Below, piece after piece: positions 12,334 to 25,039 of a DNA stretch of 64,000 nt. This DNA comes from Diadema setosum (lineage: Eukaryota > Echinodermata > Echinoidea > Diadematoida > Diadematidae). Made by a program: the position numbers and the translations under genes. The notes under the pieces were generated by a model. The model had not been told where the DNA came from, made no database searches, and worked only from the letters and a program-made list of their open reading frames with translations. The stretch covers positions 35,474,385 to 35,538,384 of the forward strand of contig CM067075.1 in the NCBI GenBank assembly GCA_033980235.1, given 5' to 3'. Numbering within the stretch: the first letter of the stretch is position 1; every line of letters starts with the position of its first letter.

Positions 12334-12427
12334 TTAACCTGTTGAGGACGAGTCCCGAGTATACTCAGGGCAAGCATTTATGGGAAATGTGTGTCGTAGC
12401 AGAATCAAACTGTCCTCAATGGGTTAA
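12334..12427. mobile_element. TTAA MITE (family A), intact 94-bp copy
   Basis: TTAACCTGTTGAGGACGAGT at the left is mirrored by CTGTCCTCAATGGGTTAA at the right, with CCGAGTATACTC between. It is in the opposite orientation to the copy at 57441-57533. Confidence 0.85.
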
Positions 12428-14135
12428 AGTTAAGCTGAGTGTCTGAGCACACAGAGATGAAACTCGGTTTGGTGCATATAATTAGCAAACCTCCCAACCA
12501 TTCTGAATTTGAAGGAAAGAATCTCAATTTTGACCATTCTGAGCTCTTGTTTTTTAGAAGAGTTTCCTAATTTTCATGATTTTTCGACACACTCCTATGG
12601 ATCTGCTCTTTCTTTCCTACTTTTCAGTCAAATTATCCCTATTTTTTCAGTCAGAAAGGTTGGGAGGTCTGAATAGGTACAAATTCCTTATGATAATTGT
12701 ACCAAGAGCTGTTTTCCCGATTATCAAGTTAAGGAAGTTTGTTCCATAACTGTTGTATGGAGTGTCGTGCAGTTAAAAGTCAGCATGGAGATTCATTCAC
12801 TTATGTGAACACCCCTTCTGTCTAAAAACATGAAATATGATAACAAACAAATTTTCCTGCAAGTGTGAAACGTGTCGCAGAATAGATACTGTACAGCATG
12901 ATATTTTCACGGCATGAAATTGGTTAACGAAATCGGAGTGTACAGTTTTTTTGGCGGCACAAAATTTTCACAAATTGCTCCTGGTATTTAATGCACATAT
13001 AGTGTAAACAAGAACTTTTTGCTTGCATTTTAATTTTGTGAATCTTGCTGTGGGCGACAAGACCTCGTATCTACAAAATGTCAAATGTTCAGGAGAGTAA
13101 AAACACATGGTGGCCAAAGCACTACATCAAATTACATAGTTTTTCTTTTGGCATGCCATGGTAGCTTCATTTTGGAGGTAAGACAGCTGGGATTTGGGCA
13201 GGACATCACGTAACTGATCATCTGACCATTAATCCAAACAAGTAATTTTCAACAAATTTTGAGATGCAAGGTCTTGTCACCTCAGCAACGTTATGGTTTT
13301 ACGTTTTGAATCTTGTTTTAAAAGAGGGATGAGATATGTGTAATTAGGTGGGAAAATATGAAAAAAGGAGAAACAGCTAGTGGTATAGTAAAGAGAATTT
13401 TAAAGAGGCATCAGTGGTAATTGTGAAGGGAGGGAAATAGATTCCAGAAAAGATCGAGGAGGTTTTTTAGGAGAAATAATGTTGAGTCGATGTGGATGTA
13501 ATGTGAGAGAAGAAGATCTCTTGAAAAAGATTCCTCAAAAGACTTCTGCTTTTTGTATGTTTTGAGCAGTGCAAAGTTACACCATGCAAACAAATCCAAC
13601 CCCTCTACCCACACACAGGGGAATCATGTGTGTGCTGAACACTTATACTGAACAAACAATATACAGCGCTATAAAATGAAACTGAGACAGGTGATGGATC
13701 ACGACAGAACTAGATTTTCAATCTGGTGGATGGAGAGAGAGTAGATAGCCAGAGGTAACTTACTTGATAGGGAAAGGGAGAGATGGCATGGGGGGGAAGC
13801 ATGTAGAGAAATAGAGGGAGGTAGAAAGAGAGACTGATAAGTAAATGCTAGTGAATTGCATGATAAAAATTCTGTCCCAATTCCAGGCCAGGGCTGCTGC
13901 ATATAGAATCCAATGTATATATGGGATTATTATTTCTGAAAAGATCAGTGAAATAAACAAAAGACCTGTCTGAATTTAGCCTTGCTTGATGAGAGCTAGA
14001 GAGACAAGGGGGGGGGGGGTGAAGATTACAAGTAGAGAGACACTAAGACGGCATGCAGTTGGTGGGACTGTTGGTCCTTATTGTAATTAAGTGCACAGAC
14101 CTATACATCTTGATCAGATGTGAACATATTTTTGG

Positions 14136-14310
14136 CCTCCACAGAATGTTTGTATGGTCTGTGGGTGAAGGAACTTTGACCTCCACACAATGTTTGTATG
14201 GTCTGTGGGTGAAGGAACTTTGACTTCCACACAATGTTTGTATGGTCTGCGGGTGAAGGAAGTTTGACCTCCACACAATGTTTGTATGGTCTGTGGTGAA
14301 GGAACTTCGG
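14136..14310 (+). repeat. 44-bp tandem repeat, four copies
   Basis: Units start at 14136, 14180, 14224 and 14268. Each has CCTCCACACAATGTTTGTAT followed by GGTCTGTGGGTGAAGGAAC, with one or two changes per copy. There are no unique spacers, so it is a minisatellite. Confidence 0.9.
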
Positions 14311-15525
14311 GATAGATGGTGACTTAAAACAGAAATAGGAAGAGTAGAGGAGGAGTTATATATATATAAATGTGCACTTTTGTTTGTGCATAAAATAAGT
14401 AAAAAGGGGAAATGACATTAGGAAAGATTTATTTTGAACTAAGTTGGGATAAGAGTAAGAGACATTATTTCTAATATTATAATGATATGGACTCTTTTCT
14501 CTGCAATACCATAATTGTGTCTCTGATTTGATATTACAACAAAAAACTCGGTAGAGTGGGGATTATTGGGTGATCTGATTAATTTGCTACACACCAATGT
14601 TCTGTCAGAACAACATGTAGCACCTGTCAGTTAATAGATATATGCACCGAAGCGTAATGCTCATTGGTAAAAGTCAACTCGAGCCGAGGTTCTTTGGCTA
14701 TGTGTGTATTTACACAGAGATCAGTGATAAGCCTATATACCATTCGTTGTGGGAATTCTTGAAAGTATCTGAACAGGAGCCAACCTTCCCACTCCATTTA
14801 AATTCCCTTGCTGCAGGGTCTTTAAGTGAAATTCCTCAAATGCGATTGTTACAGCAAAGAATTCTCATATGATGAATTCCTGAAGGGAATGCAGTAGAAA
14901 GAAGAATTTGAAATGGAATGAAAGACAGAATGACTGAAGACAGCATAACAGATATATGGGATACATTTTTATAGATACACAAGAAAAAAAAAAGGATTAT
15001 GATACAAAGACAGACGTTCGAGATGGCAGAAACAAGGAATAAAACAGAGAAAAGAGAATTCTTTTGAAAAAAAAAATCACCAAGTGTTTTGACAGACAAG
15101 AGTTGCAAGAGATTTGCAGAGGAAGAAAATGGTGATGAATGCATTGTGTATCTCCCACTGTATAAAAAAAAAGAGAGAGAGAAAAAAATCACTCATTATT
15201 ATTCCACATATAGAATTCTGAATACTGCAGATTATCTAGTGCACAGGATGCCTTGTGTCTTACTGGGAAAGAGTCATCAAAAACTGGGTGAGTCTGTTCC
15301 CTGGAAATAGTGTCCTTAGTGTCCCTTGGCATTCTGACCAGACAAGAACGGTGAAGACTACCTCCCATGTGATGCATATATTTTGCAATCGATGACACCA
15401 ACGTTTTGATGGAGTGTTTTGAATGCCATGGAATCTTTGCTATGTGGTGATCTTTGTAATGTACCCATGAGCACACCTTCTATGGGACTTACTGTACTTT
15501 GAAGTAGGTCAATGTATTATGATTT

Positions 15526-15754
15526 TTGCTTGTATTTCTTCCACTTGTATTAACATCTATCTCAATTTTATTTATTCTCTTTTCTCTGTCTGTCTTTTTT
15601 CCCTGTCTTTCTAATCATGCTCTGCTTTCAATTATATCTGTCTCTCTCACACTCATCTTCCTTCCTCTTCCTTTGTATATCTTTCATTTCAATATCTTTT
15701 CTTCATCTCTGTCCTCTTCCTCTTCCTCCTCCTTTCTTTATGATTCTTCTACAG
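15526..15754 (+). promoter_or_regulatory. Extended polypyrimidine tract before the first visible exon
   Basis: About 230 bp of strongly C/T-rich sequence leads into the acceptor ...TTCTACAG at 15754. It is much longer than the 15-40 bases a 3' splice site needs. ORFs across it are low complexity and only the last part is real exon. Confidence 0.6.
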
Positions 15755-15875
15755 CTGAGCTTGGAGACTACGACCCCCAGGATCATCCTGAGGGCTACCT
15801 TAGTCGCTTCCAATTCGTCCCATTCCAGACACAGGAGTTCACCGACACTGTGCACCATCTTCACAAGGGAAACTT
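15755..15875 (+). CDS. PTPN4: PTPN3/4-family phosphatase, exon: FERM lobe 2
   Basis: Encodes 40 residues beginning AELGDYDPQDHPEGYLSRFQ and ending HHLHKGNL, the helical second lobe of a FERM domain. In this family that lobe helps bind membrane lipids and the tails of membrane proteins. The AE.GDYDP motif near the start is widely conserved in FERM proteins. The acceptor is TTCTACAG and the donor GTAAGT. The exon opens with two bases finishing a codon (supplying G from the previous exon gives Ala) and closes two bases into a codon, which the C opening the next exon completes. The upstream exons for FERM lobe 1 are not in the window. Identification rests on continuity with the seventeen exons downstream, and PTPN3 cannot be told from PTPN4; an invertebrate would be expected to have a single ancestor of both. 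Confidence 0.93.
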
Positions 15876-17419
15876 GTAAGTACTCCATTCAACACGGTGT
15901 ATTCCTATCCTTGGCCCTGGTGTATAAGAGTTGCAATCAAACATAAGTCAGAAAATCAAACATAACTCTGTAAATACTGAATTCTGATTGGCTGATAACT
16001 GACTTGTGGTTAATTGCATCTTTTTGTGCAACAGGGCCCATTTGCTAGTGTATCGTCTGCACCATGACACTTCCATCATCAGCTCTACATGTGTCCAAAG
16101 AAAGAGAAAAGTTATAGTGATAAACATAAAGTTATAGTGTTAATATCACTGTTATTGGAGTGTCACTGCTTGTGGTTGTTTACCTGGACTTAACGCTCTT
16201 CTCTTTTTCAGATCAAAATGTGCACATTTATTTGATGGAACTGCTCAGAGCTCTGAATCACAGTGAAATAATCTGAATGACTGCAGACTGCTCCAAAATA
16301 AACTACATTTGCAGTATCATCACATCCAAAGAGGGTGGCCAATATGTGCCAGTCTTGCATAAAATCTCAATACATTCTTTTTGAGCTGTTTGGAAATGTA
16401 TGTTAGTCAATGTGATTAGCTATGCTATATTGATAACTGCCAGTAAAACTACACACATATGACTCTGACTATCAGTGTATAAAAGATGCAAAGATGAGCC
16501 AAGGAAACCCTCTGTAGTGATCCTCCAACCCAGCAGGGCAAGCAAGAAATTGAAGGGACCCGATAAAGAGCACTGCCCTGCTAAAGATCCCATGAAACTC
16601 TGGAATATACCAAGGAAACAAATTAAAATACATGCCAGCCTTGTGCTTTCCATAAGTGACTCAATCGCATTGCACACAGAGCTATATGTGGGGGTGTATC
16701 GTGTCTTTACTCTAATGTGAGGGGATTGGCCTATGACTTGAGATATTCATCTTGTCAATAAAGACTGAAAGACAGTTTATTTTCTGCTATTTGTGGCTGT
16801 AAGTGTAGTTCATACATGGGTCACACACCACAGAAAGAGATATATAGAAGTTATATACTGCATACACACAGAGAGTAGAGAAAATGTGTGGAGGAAGGGT
16901 AGCACTTACTAGCCCCCCCCCCCCCCCCCCGAAACACAAATTTTACACCCCTCTCTGTCACTTTTATAGTCCTTATAGTCAAAATCACTTATGAGCGCCT
17001 CTTTCACTGTTGATAGAGCTTGGACAGAAGGAATCAAATATGAGCAATGAATGTAATTATTTTACTGTCTAGTTTTTAAATGAGTTGTACACCTTGAAAA
17101 TTAAATGAACTGTCGAACTTGCAATTGATTATGAAGATATCACATTTGTAGATGAATGAGTAAAGAATTTGAATGAAAAAAGGTTAAAAGTACTTCACAT
17201 CTATTAAAAAAAGCAAACAAGGTCTCTGTGGAATTAGGTGATTATTATGCACGTGGAGTGCATGTGGTATTACAAAGAGTGTCATTGTGTGAAGGCTTTT
17301 CGGTGTGAACGGGGCATGGGCTCCTTAATTACGAAGTAATTTTCCAACGTGAAGCAGTCCCCGAGCTTTCGTCCCCCAGGCTCCCTCATCTTCCACCATC
17401 TTATTTCCTCCCTCGACAG
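15876..17419 (+). other. Intron, 1.5 kb
   Basis: Joins codon phase 2 to phase 2. It contains an 18-base C run at 16913-16930 and otherwise ordinary AT-rich sequence. ORFs of 60-85 codons on either strand (16420-16720) have no recognisable domains. Confidence 0.8.
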
Positions 17420-17507
17420 CGGGCAGCTTCCTGCCGATGCCGAGTTCAACTTTCTCAACACCGTCAAGAACCTGGAGCTCTACGGGGTGGATCTGCACCA
17501 CGCAAGG
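17420..17507 (+). CDS. PTPN4: PTPN3/4-family phosphatase, exon: end of FERM lobe 2
   Basis: One completing base plus 29 codons: GQLPADAEFNFLN, then TVKNLELYGVDLHHAR. The phrase AEFNFLN..K.LELYGV is a core signature of FERM lobe 2 and matches vertebrate PTPN4 closely (AEFNYLN..RTLELYGV, from memory). The acceptor is CTCGACAG and the donor GTGAGA. The exon ends on a codon boundary, and HHAR joins directly to DQLGTEI of the next exon 12.8 kb away, so nothing is missing between. The minus-strand reading frames over this exon (17282-17558) are shadows. The donor is followed at once by GATGAGATGAATTTTATTG, which looks like the reversed tail of a retroelement. Confidence 0.95.
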
Positions 17508-18651
17508 GTGAGATGAGATGAATTTTATTGCTCTATTAGATTTGGGGGGATGCTCCATACCCCCCCCCCCCCCTCCTTGGAGGAAGTTCTCGGTTTAAAT
17601 TTAGAACTGACCAGACCTTCTTTGAGTCATATGGACGGCCTTGGTAAACATGATTCTTAGATCATTCAGATGCAGCAGTTTGAACATTATTTTTACAGAT
17701 CTCACTTTTAAGTCACACATTTTTTTTTTCTCTCTCTCTGCCACAAGTGTAGATCCAGCATCATTATGAAAGGTATAGATCAGACGAAGGTAGATGTACT
17801 TTTGCAAGAACCTTAGATATCAGCTGATTCACGCAGAGCTGTGTGGAGACTATGACATATTGTCCCTAGCAAGATTATTGTATCTCAGATAAACCATAAG
17901 TTCTTTATTTTAAAAAAAAAAAATGATTTCAGTTATTGACCATTACAATTCTTAATGTAATCCAAAACAATGTTTCAACATTATTTGATATTAACAGTGA
18001 TCTTACTTTGCAAGTACTGTACAAAGATTAGAAGAAAAAAAAAGATGCTGTCCTAAATTTATTATTTTTTAGATAAGATGCCGTGTTACGCCAGGAACAA
18101 TATGGAGATATACTACTATCAAATAACTTTGTACTACAAACTGATGTAATTGTACATTTTGTCAATTATACTAAAGTTTACTTTGGTAAAAATAACCCAA
18201 TCCTTTTGTTTTAACTTTCTTTAAGCCTACATTGTACCTCATGGCCACTTCACAGTCTCATTATAGGTTTATTATAGGCCTGATCATTTCAGTGTATTCT
18301 ACTGGGCATTGCAACATTTTGTCACAAAAGCTTGTTCACATCTGATAGTTACCGTTTCCTTGGGACATCACAATTTGTGGACCTTTAAAAGTCTCCAGCT
18401 CCTGTTTTCAACTTGTAAAGGGTTTATTCTGCATGTCTGTATTTGATAATTAAATGTTGGATTGTTATGGCTGGCGATCCCAAGCAATTGCTTTGGCCAA
18501 GACATTATGAGATTTGGGTACCAAGAAACATTGTGTTGAAAACATGATTTTGAAACACAGTTTTGAAACATGGTTTAACAGAGGAGTGTTTATAAGAGCT
18601 TATCCCAAGGGTGTTTCTGGCTTGCTCAGGCTGTGCCATCGTGTATCTTAC

Positions 18652-18979
18652 TAGGGAGCTTTAGATTTTGATGCGCGGACATTTGAGATGACGAGTGTGC
18701 TGGATGTTCTCCTCTCCACTGCGTCATGCTGAAAAGTAGCTGTAGATTACACTGGGACGCAATGTATAGAAAATGAAATGGCGCCCCCATATGATCAGTG
18801 CATGAAGTAGTTCTCTACGTTGCAAACTGTGTGGATGTAAAAAATAGCCCAGTACGCGTAGTGAAAAAATCAGGTGACGCAAGCTAAAAATAAATCGACT
18901 TGACGCGCGCTTCTGCGCACGCTCAGAACATTTTTTTTCCCCTCTGAACGTCCGCGCATCTAAAATCTAAAGCTCCCTA
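18652..18979. mobile_element. MITE with GGGAGCTTTAGATTTT inverted ends, TA target
   Basis: TA|GGGAGCTTTAGATTTT with GATGCGCGGAC on the left is mirrored by GTCCGCGCATC with AAAATCTAAAGCTCCC|TA on the right. TA at both borders fits a Tc1/mariner-type target duplication. The 328-bp body has no ORF of note and is richer in CpG-containing words than its surroundings. Confidence 0.85.
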
Positions 18980-20279
18980 TTATACACAGCTTGCCCCTTA
19001 GCAAATTAGATTGATCACATGGGGCATGTGAAACTATGATGTCATATAAAGTGTGGTTTCAAATCATGGTTGCATTTATTAGGCTTTCAAAACCTTGATT
19101 CTAGTGAAACACCGTTTTGAATTACACTTGAACAGTGTGTTTTGAAACCGTGCTTCAAAAACTGTATTTGTAATCATGAGTACCATTTATATAGCAATAT
19201 TTAAACCACAAAATACAGTTTCTGAACTATGTTTCTACACTGAAAAGTTTGCTATAAATGCACCCCAAAAGTCAGCTGTGTTGCCAATTTGCTGTCAGAA
19301 GAAACTGGGATAAGGACAATGATTTCTGCCCAGTTGTGTGACCCAGTGTGTGGAGACCTAGTTGTGCACTGCGTGGATTCGTTATGTAACCGGCAGCCTC
19401 TGCTAAATGGAGGAAGCCAGTTTACTGCTCCTGTGTCCGTCCTTATTTTTGTTTCAGGCTATTCCAAAAATATGCTGGCCTAGCCACATGAGTGTGATTC
19501 TACACATCTTTAATAACAAGTGTCCATGCTGACCTATTAGCAGAGATGCCAAGTGCTTCATTTTGCAATATTTTGTACTGTGTGTTATTTTTTTTTTAAT
19601 GCCACAAATACTGCAGGTTTCATGGAAAATACTGTTTTCCCATTTTTTTATTTCTTAACACATCTATTGCAGAAAAGGTGAAAATAATGTTTTGTTGGGG
19701 GTTTTTTGCCAAGAATTTGCCATTCCAGCCCTCAGAATACAGCAGTGTTGTTCACAAAGTTGGCATCCCACATATTAGTGTTGTAGGAGAGGCGTATCTC
19801 CCAATATTGGAAAAGGTGGAGTCTAATGTATTTGGTCTGGCAGAAATAAGTGGTCAGCCTGATATCTGTGCTCAAACAATGTCTGACTGCATGAATTACC
19901 AGTGAGTGACTGCTGTAGTAGGCAATATGGAAGAAAATACAAATTCACGTCCTGCCAAATCTAGCCTTCCATTACAAGTAAACACGATTGAGTGAATAAC
20001 ACTTGTTAGGATAATAGACCGAGACAAGACGTATCGTGTGTGTGATGGAGAGAGACTCAAAATAGCAGGCAGGCATAGCAAGCATGATAACAGGAATGGA
20101 ATGAATTGATAACACAGGAAATTTATCAGTTGATGAAATTTTATCAGTATAGGAAATTTATCAGAAGAAGAAACTAGAGGAGAAGAAAAAAGTAGGAGAT
20201 GGGAAGAAAGCAGAACAGAAGACGAAGGAAAGAAGTGTACTTTTATTTCTATTTCATAGGAACAAAGAAACAATAAGAA

Positions 20280-20787
20280 CTAGAAAAGCACTCTGCGAGC
20301 ACAGACCTTTGCCAAGCGGAGATCATTTCCACCGATGATCTTGCTCTTCCACAGAGATCAGTGATTTCCACCCATACATACTAGTATGCATGCTGAAAAA
20401 TTGCCCAATTTCCCAATACAGAAGCCTTTGTTATGTCATAAACCTTCAGCTGCACGGCGCGCCTCGCCCTAACAGAAACTAGAGCACGCACGTTATTGCG
20501 CGTATAAAAACCTTAAAAAATGTGCAGCTTGAACTCCCAAGTTCATTGATCCTACCTTCCAAAATATCAAAAATCTTTCATAAAATCCGTAAAAATTACC
20601 GGATCACTACAAAAATTACCGGATCACTACAAAAATTAAATCATCTGTTCCTTGTGTCATTCTTAACCTTTCCTGGAGTTTCATCTAAATCCGTGCTCAA
20701 ATTTTTGAGCTATTTTGCGCACAGACAACCAAACAAACAAACCAACGGTAATGAAAGCATAACCTCCTCCCTTGGCGAAGGTAATAA
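20280..20787 (+). mobile_element. 3' end of a retroelement (truncated LINE/SINE-type copy)
   Basis: The region ends with CAACCAAACAAACAAACCAA, CATAACCTCCTCCCTTGGCG and AAGGTAATAA, a tail type I recognise from dispersed elements of marine invertebrates. It carries a duplicated 21-bp word (ATTACCGGATCACTACAAAA) at about 20597 and 20618. No reverse-transcriptase reading frame is visible. The 5' boundary is uncertain. Confidence 0.5.
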
Positions 20788-21179
20788 AGAACCTAGGAGA
20801 AAGATGGTGGATGAAATAGTGAAAGGTGATGCTTATTGCTGTGATTATTAATCATTCATATCACAGGAGGCATCGTGATTGAAAGTTTGAGTAGGAGAGT
20901 TTGGTAACCCTTTTTGAAACTGAGGATATTATACATTGTGTGAAAAGTAGGCCAAGCTGTGTGTATGTGATATCATTAAGGAAGTCACCTATCACCAGGA
21001 CATATCTTTGCACAAAGGCGGGAAGTTCTTCACAGGAAGTCTTAAATTTCACTGCATTGTGGGATTGGTCCTTTCACTTCTGTGTTTTTTCCAACCTGCC
21101 CTGGATAGAATACATGATGCCTGTTATATTTTCTGTTTCAGTTTTGATTTGATGCAGCACCAGATTGTCAGTTGTGTGT

Positions 21180-21250
21180 CTATCAGGATTTGAACCAGCA
21201 ACCTTTAGACCTAGTGCCTGAAGCTTTACCACTAGGCTTCTTCATCCCCT
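21180..21250 (-). mobile_element. tRNA-derived SINE fragment
   Basis: Read on the minus strand it has an A-box-like AAGCCTAGTGGTAAAGC (around 21220-21238) and a B-box-like GGTTCAAATCC (21186-21196), about the spacing of a tRNA. The arms do not fold into a full cloverleaf by eye, so this is more likely a tRNA-derived SINE head than a working tRNA. Confidence 0.55.
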
Positions 21251-23302
21251 GGATCAGTTGTGTCTCTGTTCACTTCTCTGGAAGTTTCAGTGAGAGTTTA
21301 TGTGACTACTGGCCAGCAAAACATAAACCATATCTCTGATCGATGTGTTTTGAGACAAAACACTCTGCACTTCCCCAGTATTCCTCATATATTTACATAT
21401 TTATCTATCTATTCTTTTGTTCATCTGTCCCCTCATTCGTTCACTCATTCATTCGATTTCTTGATTAGTAGATATGATTAATTTTTTGGAGGGGGTATTT
21501 CACCATTATTTCACCATTGCAAGAGTAGCAGCAATGATATGCAAATGTCTTTGTGCGTACTCTTGGCGCCAAAGCTGACAAGCGATCCATCCTTACCGCT
21601 TTTCTGCATTTACATTGAAAGATGGATCATTTCTTTCTTTCGCGAAAAACCATGCAGTTTACATTAGGGTATTATGTGTCTGAATCCTATTAGGAAGCCA
21701 GACATCCTGTTTGGTTTCCATTCACCCAAGAAAGATGATCGGATGCAGCGTGGAGAATGGAGGAGTATCTGTCATCTCCGTCCAGTCGTGGAGGCGCTGT
21801 TTCCATCCCAACGCCGTAACTCTCCTATCACGACAGCCACAAATTCCTTCATGGGACATTCTCCCCATTCGTCATTCTGCCACGAACACGTTAGCTATGT
21901 CATCCATCCCAACTATTGTGATATTCACATATCTTTCCTTCATTTGATATGTACATAAGTGGGTGGGTGGGGCATGACTGACTACCAGTACTCCGCACTT
22001 ATGACACATCTGGTATAAGAGAGCTAAAAAGGAGTATGTCACTCTTCTGGAATGCTGAGGTTTGTGTTCTTGGTTTGTGTCTGTCTCTTTTTTTTTTCAT
22101 GCAACCTCATCCGTAATTCAAAAACTCTTCAATATTCTAGTTACATTTCTGTGTGATTGTTACTTTAAACATGAAAGGTCAGATTCTAAAAAGGAAAGGG
22201 GCATGATTTGGAAGCAGTCATTTGGCTCCAGAGGGGGCCCTTCCCAACGAGACCATCATGGTAACATGGAAAGGAATTATGCATGCCAGAAGAATGAATA
22301 TTTAAAAGCCTTGCAACAATGGATTTACCAAAAACACATATGCATCAGTGCCCTTTTTGCATTCAGCCAGTGACGTCTATGAAAATAGATTTGTCATAAA
22401 TATTGCAGGACCCGAACTTGGCTGCACTTATAGCAAGGTGACCCCCATATTACATTTTTTTTTATGGGGAGATAGTGGGGGGTCCCAAGAGTAGAAGAAA
22501 AAAAAAGGTTAGATTTATCATTAAGGCTTTCTGCGCACCCCATGTCAGATGTTGAGCTGGCTGGAGAGGCCTCGAGATTTGCCTCCGAGAGATTTCACTG
22601 CAATTGATGAGGCTGTCTGTTTAAATTGATCTAGACAGTGACATATGGAGAGAAGTATATCCAGGATTGACTTTTTGAGATGAGCTTGTTTGAAACAATA
22701 CAATGAGAAAGGGGGAGGGGGGGGGGGGGGGTCAGATAAAACTAAAGAGGAAAAGGAAAGGTTGCAGAAGTGGATTGCATGTTCACTTTCAGGAGGAAAG
22801 TGCATGAAATTGAAGACATTTCCTGCAGACTGAATTTCGGATGACATGTCATAAACTGTCCTTTGTCCCACAATTGTCTGTTTAATCAAAGAGTAGTCAC
22901 AGAAATTTACCCAAAAAAAATAAACATACAGAGGAGGCATAGCTTGGATGCCATGGTCTTCATGTGCTTTAGGGATGCACAGAGGGTGTATTGGTATTAT
23001 TAGCATACAATATCAGGCCGACATCAACATTAGCATGCCATGAGTACTGGCAGAAAAGAAGCTTTGCAAATGTATGTAATGTCTGTCCCCTGCATATCAA
23101 TAATTTGCTACAGTGCATTATGTATGAGAGAAGAGAGTACCCTACCAGATGGTGAAATGTTAGATCAAATCAAGCTTTTGAGTGATGAAGAGAGTGGGGG
23201 GATGTCTGCCTACCTCCAAGAGGAAAGATACCCAAGGCAGGAAGTCATTTTAAATGAAGAAATGATATAGGAGCACTGGATCAAGAGAGAATAGAATCAT
23301 GC

Positions 23303-23870
23303 TTAAAGGACAAGTTCACCTTCATTAACATAATGATTGAGAGAATGTAGCAATATTAGTAGAAGGCAACGTTGAAAGTTTAAGGAAAATCGGACAATCC
23401 GTTCAAAAGTTATGAATTTTTGAAGTTTTTGTGCAGTCACGGCTGGATGAGAAGACTACTGCAGTGTATGATGTCACATGCGTACAACAATATAAGGAAA
23501 ATATAAAGAGAATTTCAAAAAATTTTATCTTTTGAAAAAAAGTACACATTCCCTTGACTCGTTACTGACATATGTCACGGGCAATATTATTCCCATTGCC
23601 TTTAGAAAGAGGCAAGTCAAGTGCTCTTTTATTATGCGAAAAAAGTGAAAATATGTTGAATTTTCTTTACATTTTCTTTATGCTGTTGTACTCATATGAC
23701 ATCACGAGCCTTAGTAGTCTCCTCATCCAGCAGTTCCAACACAAAAGTTTAAAAAATTCATAACTTTTGCATCGATTGTCCAATTTTCCTCAAACTTTCA
23801 CTGATGTGTTCTACTAATATTGCTGCATTCTCTTAATCCTTATGTTAATGAAGTTGAACTTGTCCTTTAA
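23303..23870. mobile_element. TTAA MITE (family D), AAAGGACAAGTTCACC ends
   Basis: TTAAAGGACAAGTTCACCTT at the left is mirrored by AACTTGTCCTTTAA at the right, with longer sub-terminal matches (GAGAATG.AGCAATATTAGTAGAA and its complement; GACAATCCGTTCAAAAGTTATGAA-type blocks). TTAA flanks both ends. The minus- and plus-strand ORFs inside are mirror images. A diverged relative lies at 55228-55695. Confidence 0.85.
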
Positions 23871-24742
23871 TGAGTAGGAAAAGGAAATTACAGCCATTTA
23901 ATGGTTCATGAGTCGGTTGCCTCAATGCCCCATGGAGAGTGTGAATGAGTCCTTTCAGTCACATCACGGGTGTGAAACTCCTCGTAATTTCTTGTGGTTC
24001 GTGAAATGGCATGAATTTTACAATTTCATGACAGAAATATTTCCCTGTGCTCTATTTATGTCGGTGACAGTATTCTGCCTAATTGCATCAGATATATTTT
24101 CTTCGTAGACATAAACGAAGATGCAGGAAGTGGAATCCTTCATGAGTTTAGAGGGAAAAAAGTTATATCTTGAAGGGTTGTTTGGGTGTGAAGTAGAGGA
24201 AGATATCCGTGTTGGATGACAAAACAGCTGTCGAGAGAAGGCTGTGAAATGAGAGATGAAATATCATAAATCTCTCATCATATGTCTCATTTTGCTCAAA
24301 ATTCCACAGATTCCATACAGCCTTTGTCTCTGCCTGTATTTAGATCAACTTGCTTTTTTTTTCTCTTTTTCTGGTGGTTCTCAGTTGATTAATGTCATGG
24401 AATGCATAATAACCATAATTTGGCAGTCGACCTAGTTTGTCTTACTCTTTTCGGTCATTTGAAACACTGTCACGTCATGGGTCTTCTAGCTCACCTGATT
24501 AAGCGAATGATGTAAGACCCAAAGTACAAATGCCTGCAGCAGCAGCTATCCTACAGCTGTATTCTAGGGCTACCCCTGGCTGAAAGTAGTGGGCCCTTTA
24601 CCCAGTGCCAGGTGGGGTTATTTTGTCCTGGACATCCCTCCTCCCCCCCCCCCCCCCTTGTGATTTTGCATCGTTTAAGAACTAGGACAACTTTTACTTG
24701 TACATCCATGTCCCACTGACACATATGCTCCATGTCACATGA

Positions 24743-25000
24743 GTACCATTCTCATTGCATTCAAAATAATGCATTATTTTGGGTTGCGACAAGAATTGCA
24801 ACCCCAATTTCTACATTTTTACAATGTGGACAGAAATAATGCATTATTTCGGGAGATTTTGGTCGCGATCCAAATCTCAATGATTTGTGTGATTTTTTTT
24901 TGCGAAAAGACATGAATCTGTACAATGTGAACTATAAGGCCAAAAAAAAAAAATTGTTGCATTGGCGTAACATGAGATTTTGAAATAGGGTCGGTCGGGC

Positions 25001-25039
<39 letters not shown>

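Larger units (their letters stand above)
1..15754 (+). other. Upstream intron (partial) of the PTPN3/4-family gene
   Basis: No exon could be supported here. The exon before the first visible one must end one base into a codon; I searched for sequence encoding the end of FERM lobe 1 and the start of lobe 2 and found nothing convincing. The stretch holds transposon fossils (655-3270, 10341-10567, 12334-12427 and a weak one near 12885-13075), a small hairpin (4315-4423), a 600-bp purine tract (9110-9745), a GT microsatellite (11349-11387) and a 44-bp tandem repeat (14136-14310). The segments 1-654, 3271-4314, 4424-9109, 10568-12333 and 14311-15525 look like unremarkable AT-rich intronic DNA, apart from diverged palindromic sequence around 5550-6050. 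Confidence 0.7.

Noticed and set aside
14136..14310. Regular repeats that might suggest a CRISPR array
   Set aside because: Units are contiguous with no unique spacers, and the DNA is clearly from an animal.
14642..14872. 76-codon plus-strand ORF as a possible upstream FERM exon
   Set aside because: No FERM motif, no acceptor/donor in the required phase.
22545..23006. 153-codon minus-strand ORF
   Set aside because: Contains a Pro run read from a poly-G tract and no known motif; lies in an intron where none is expected.
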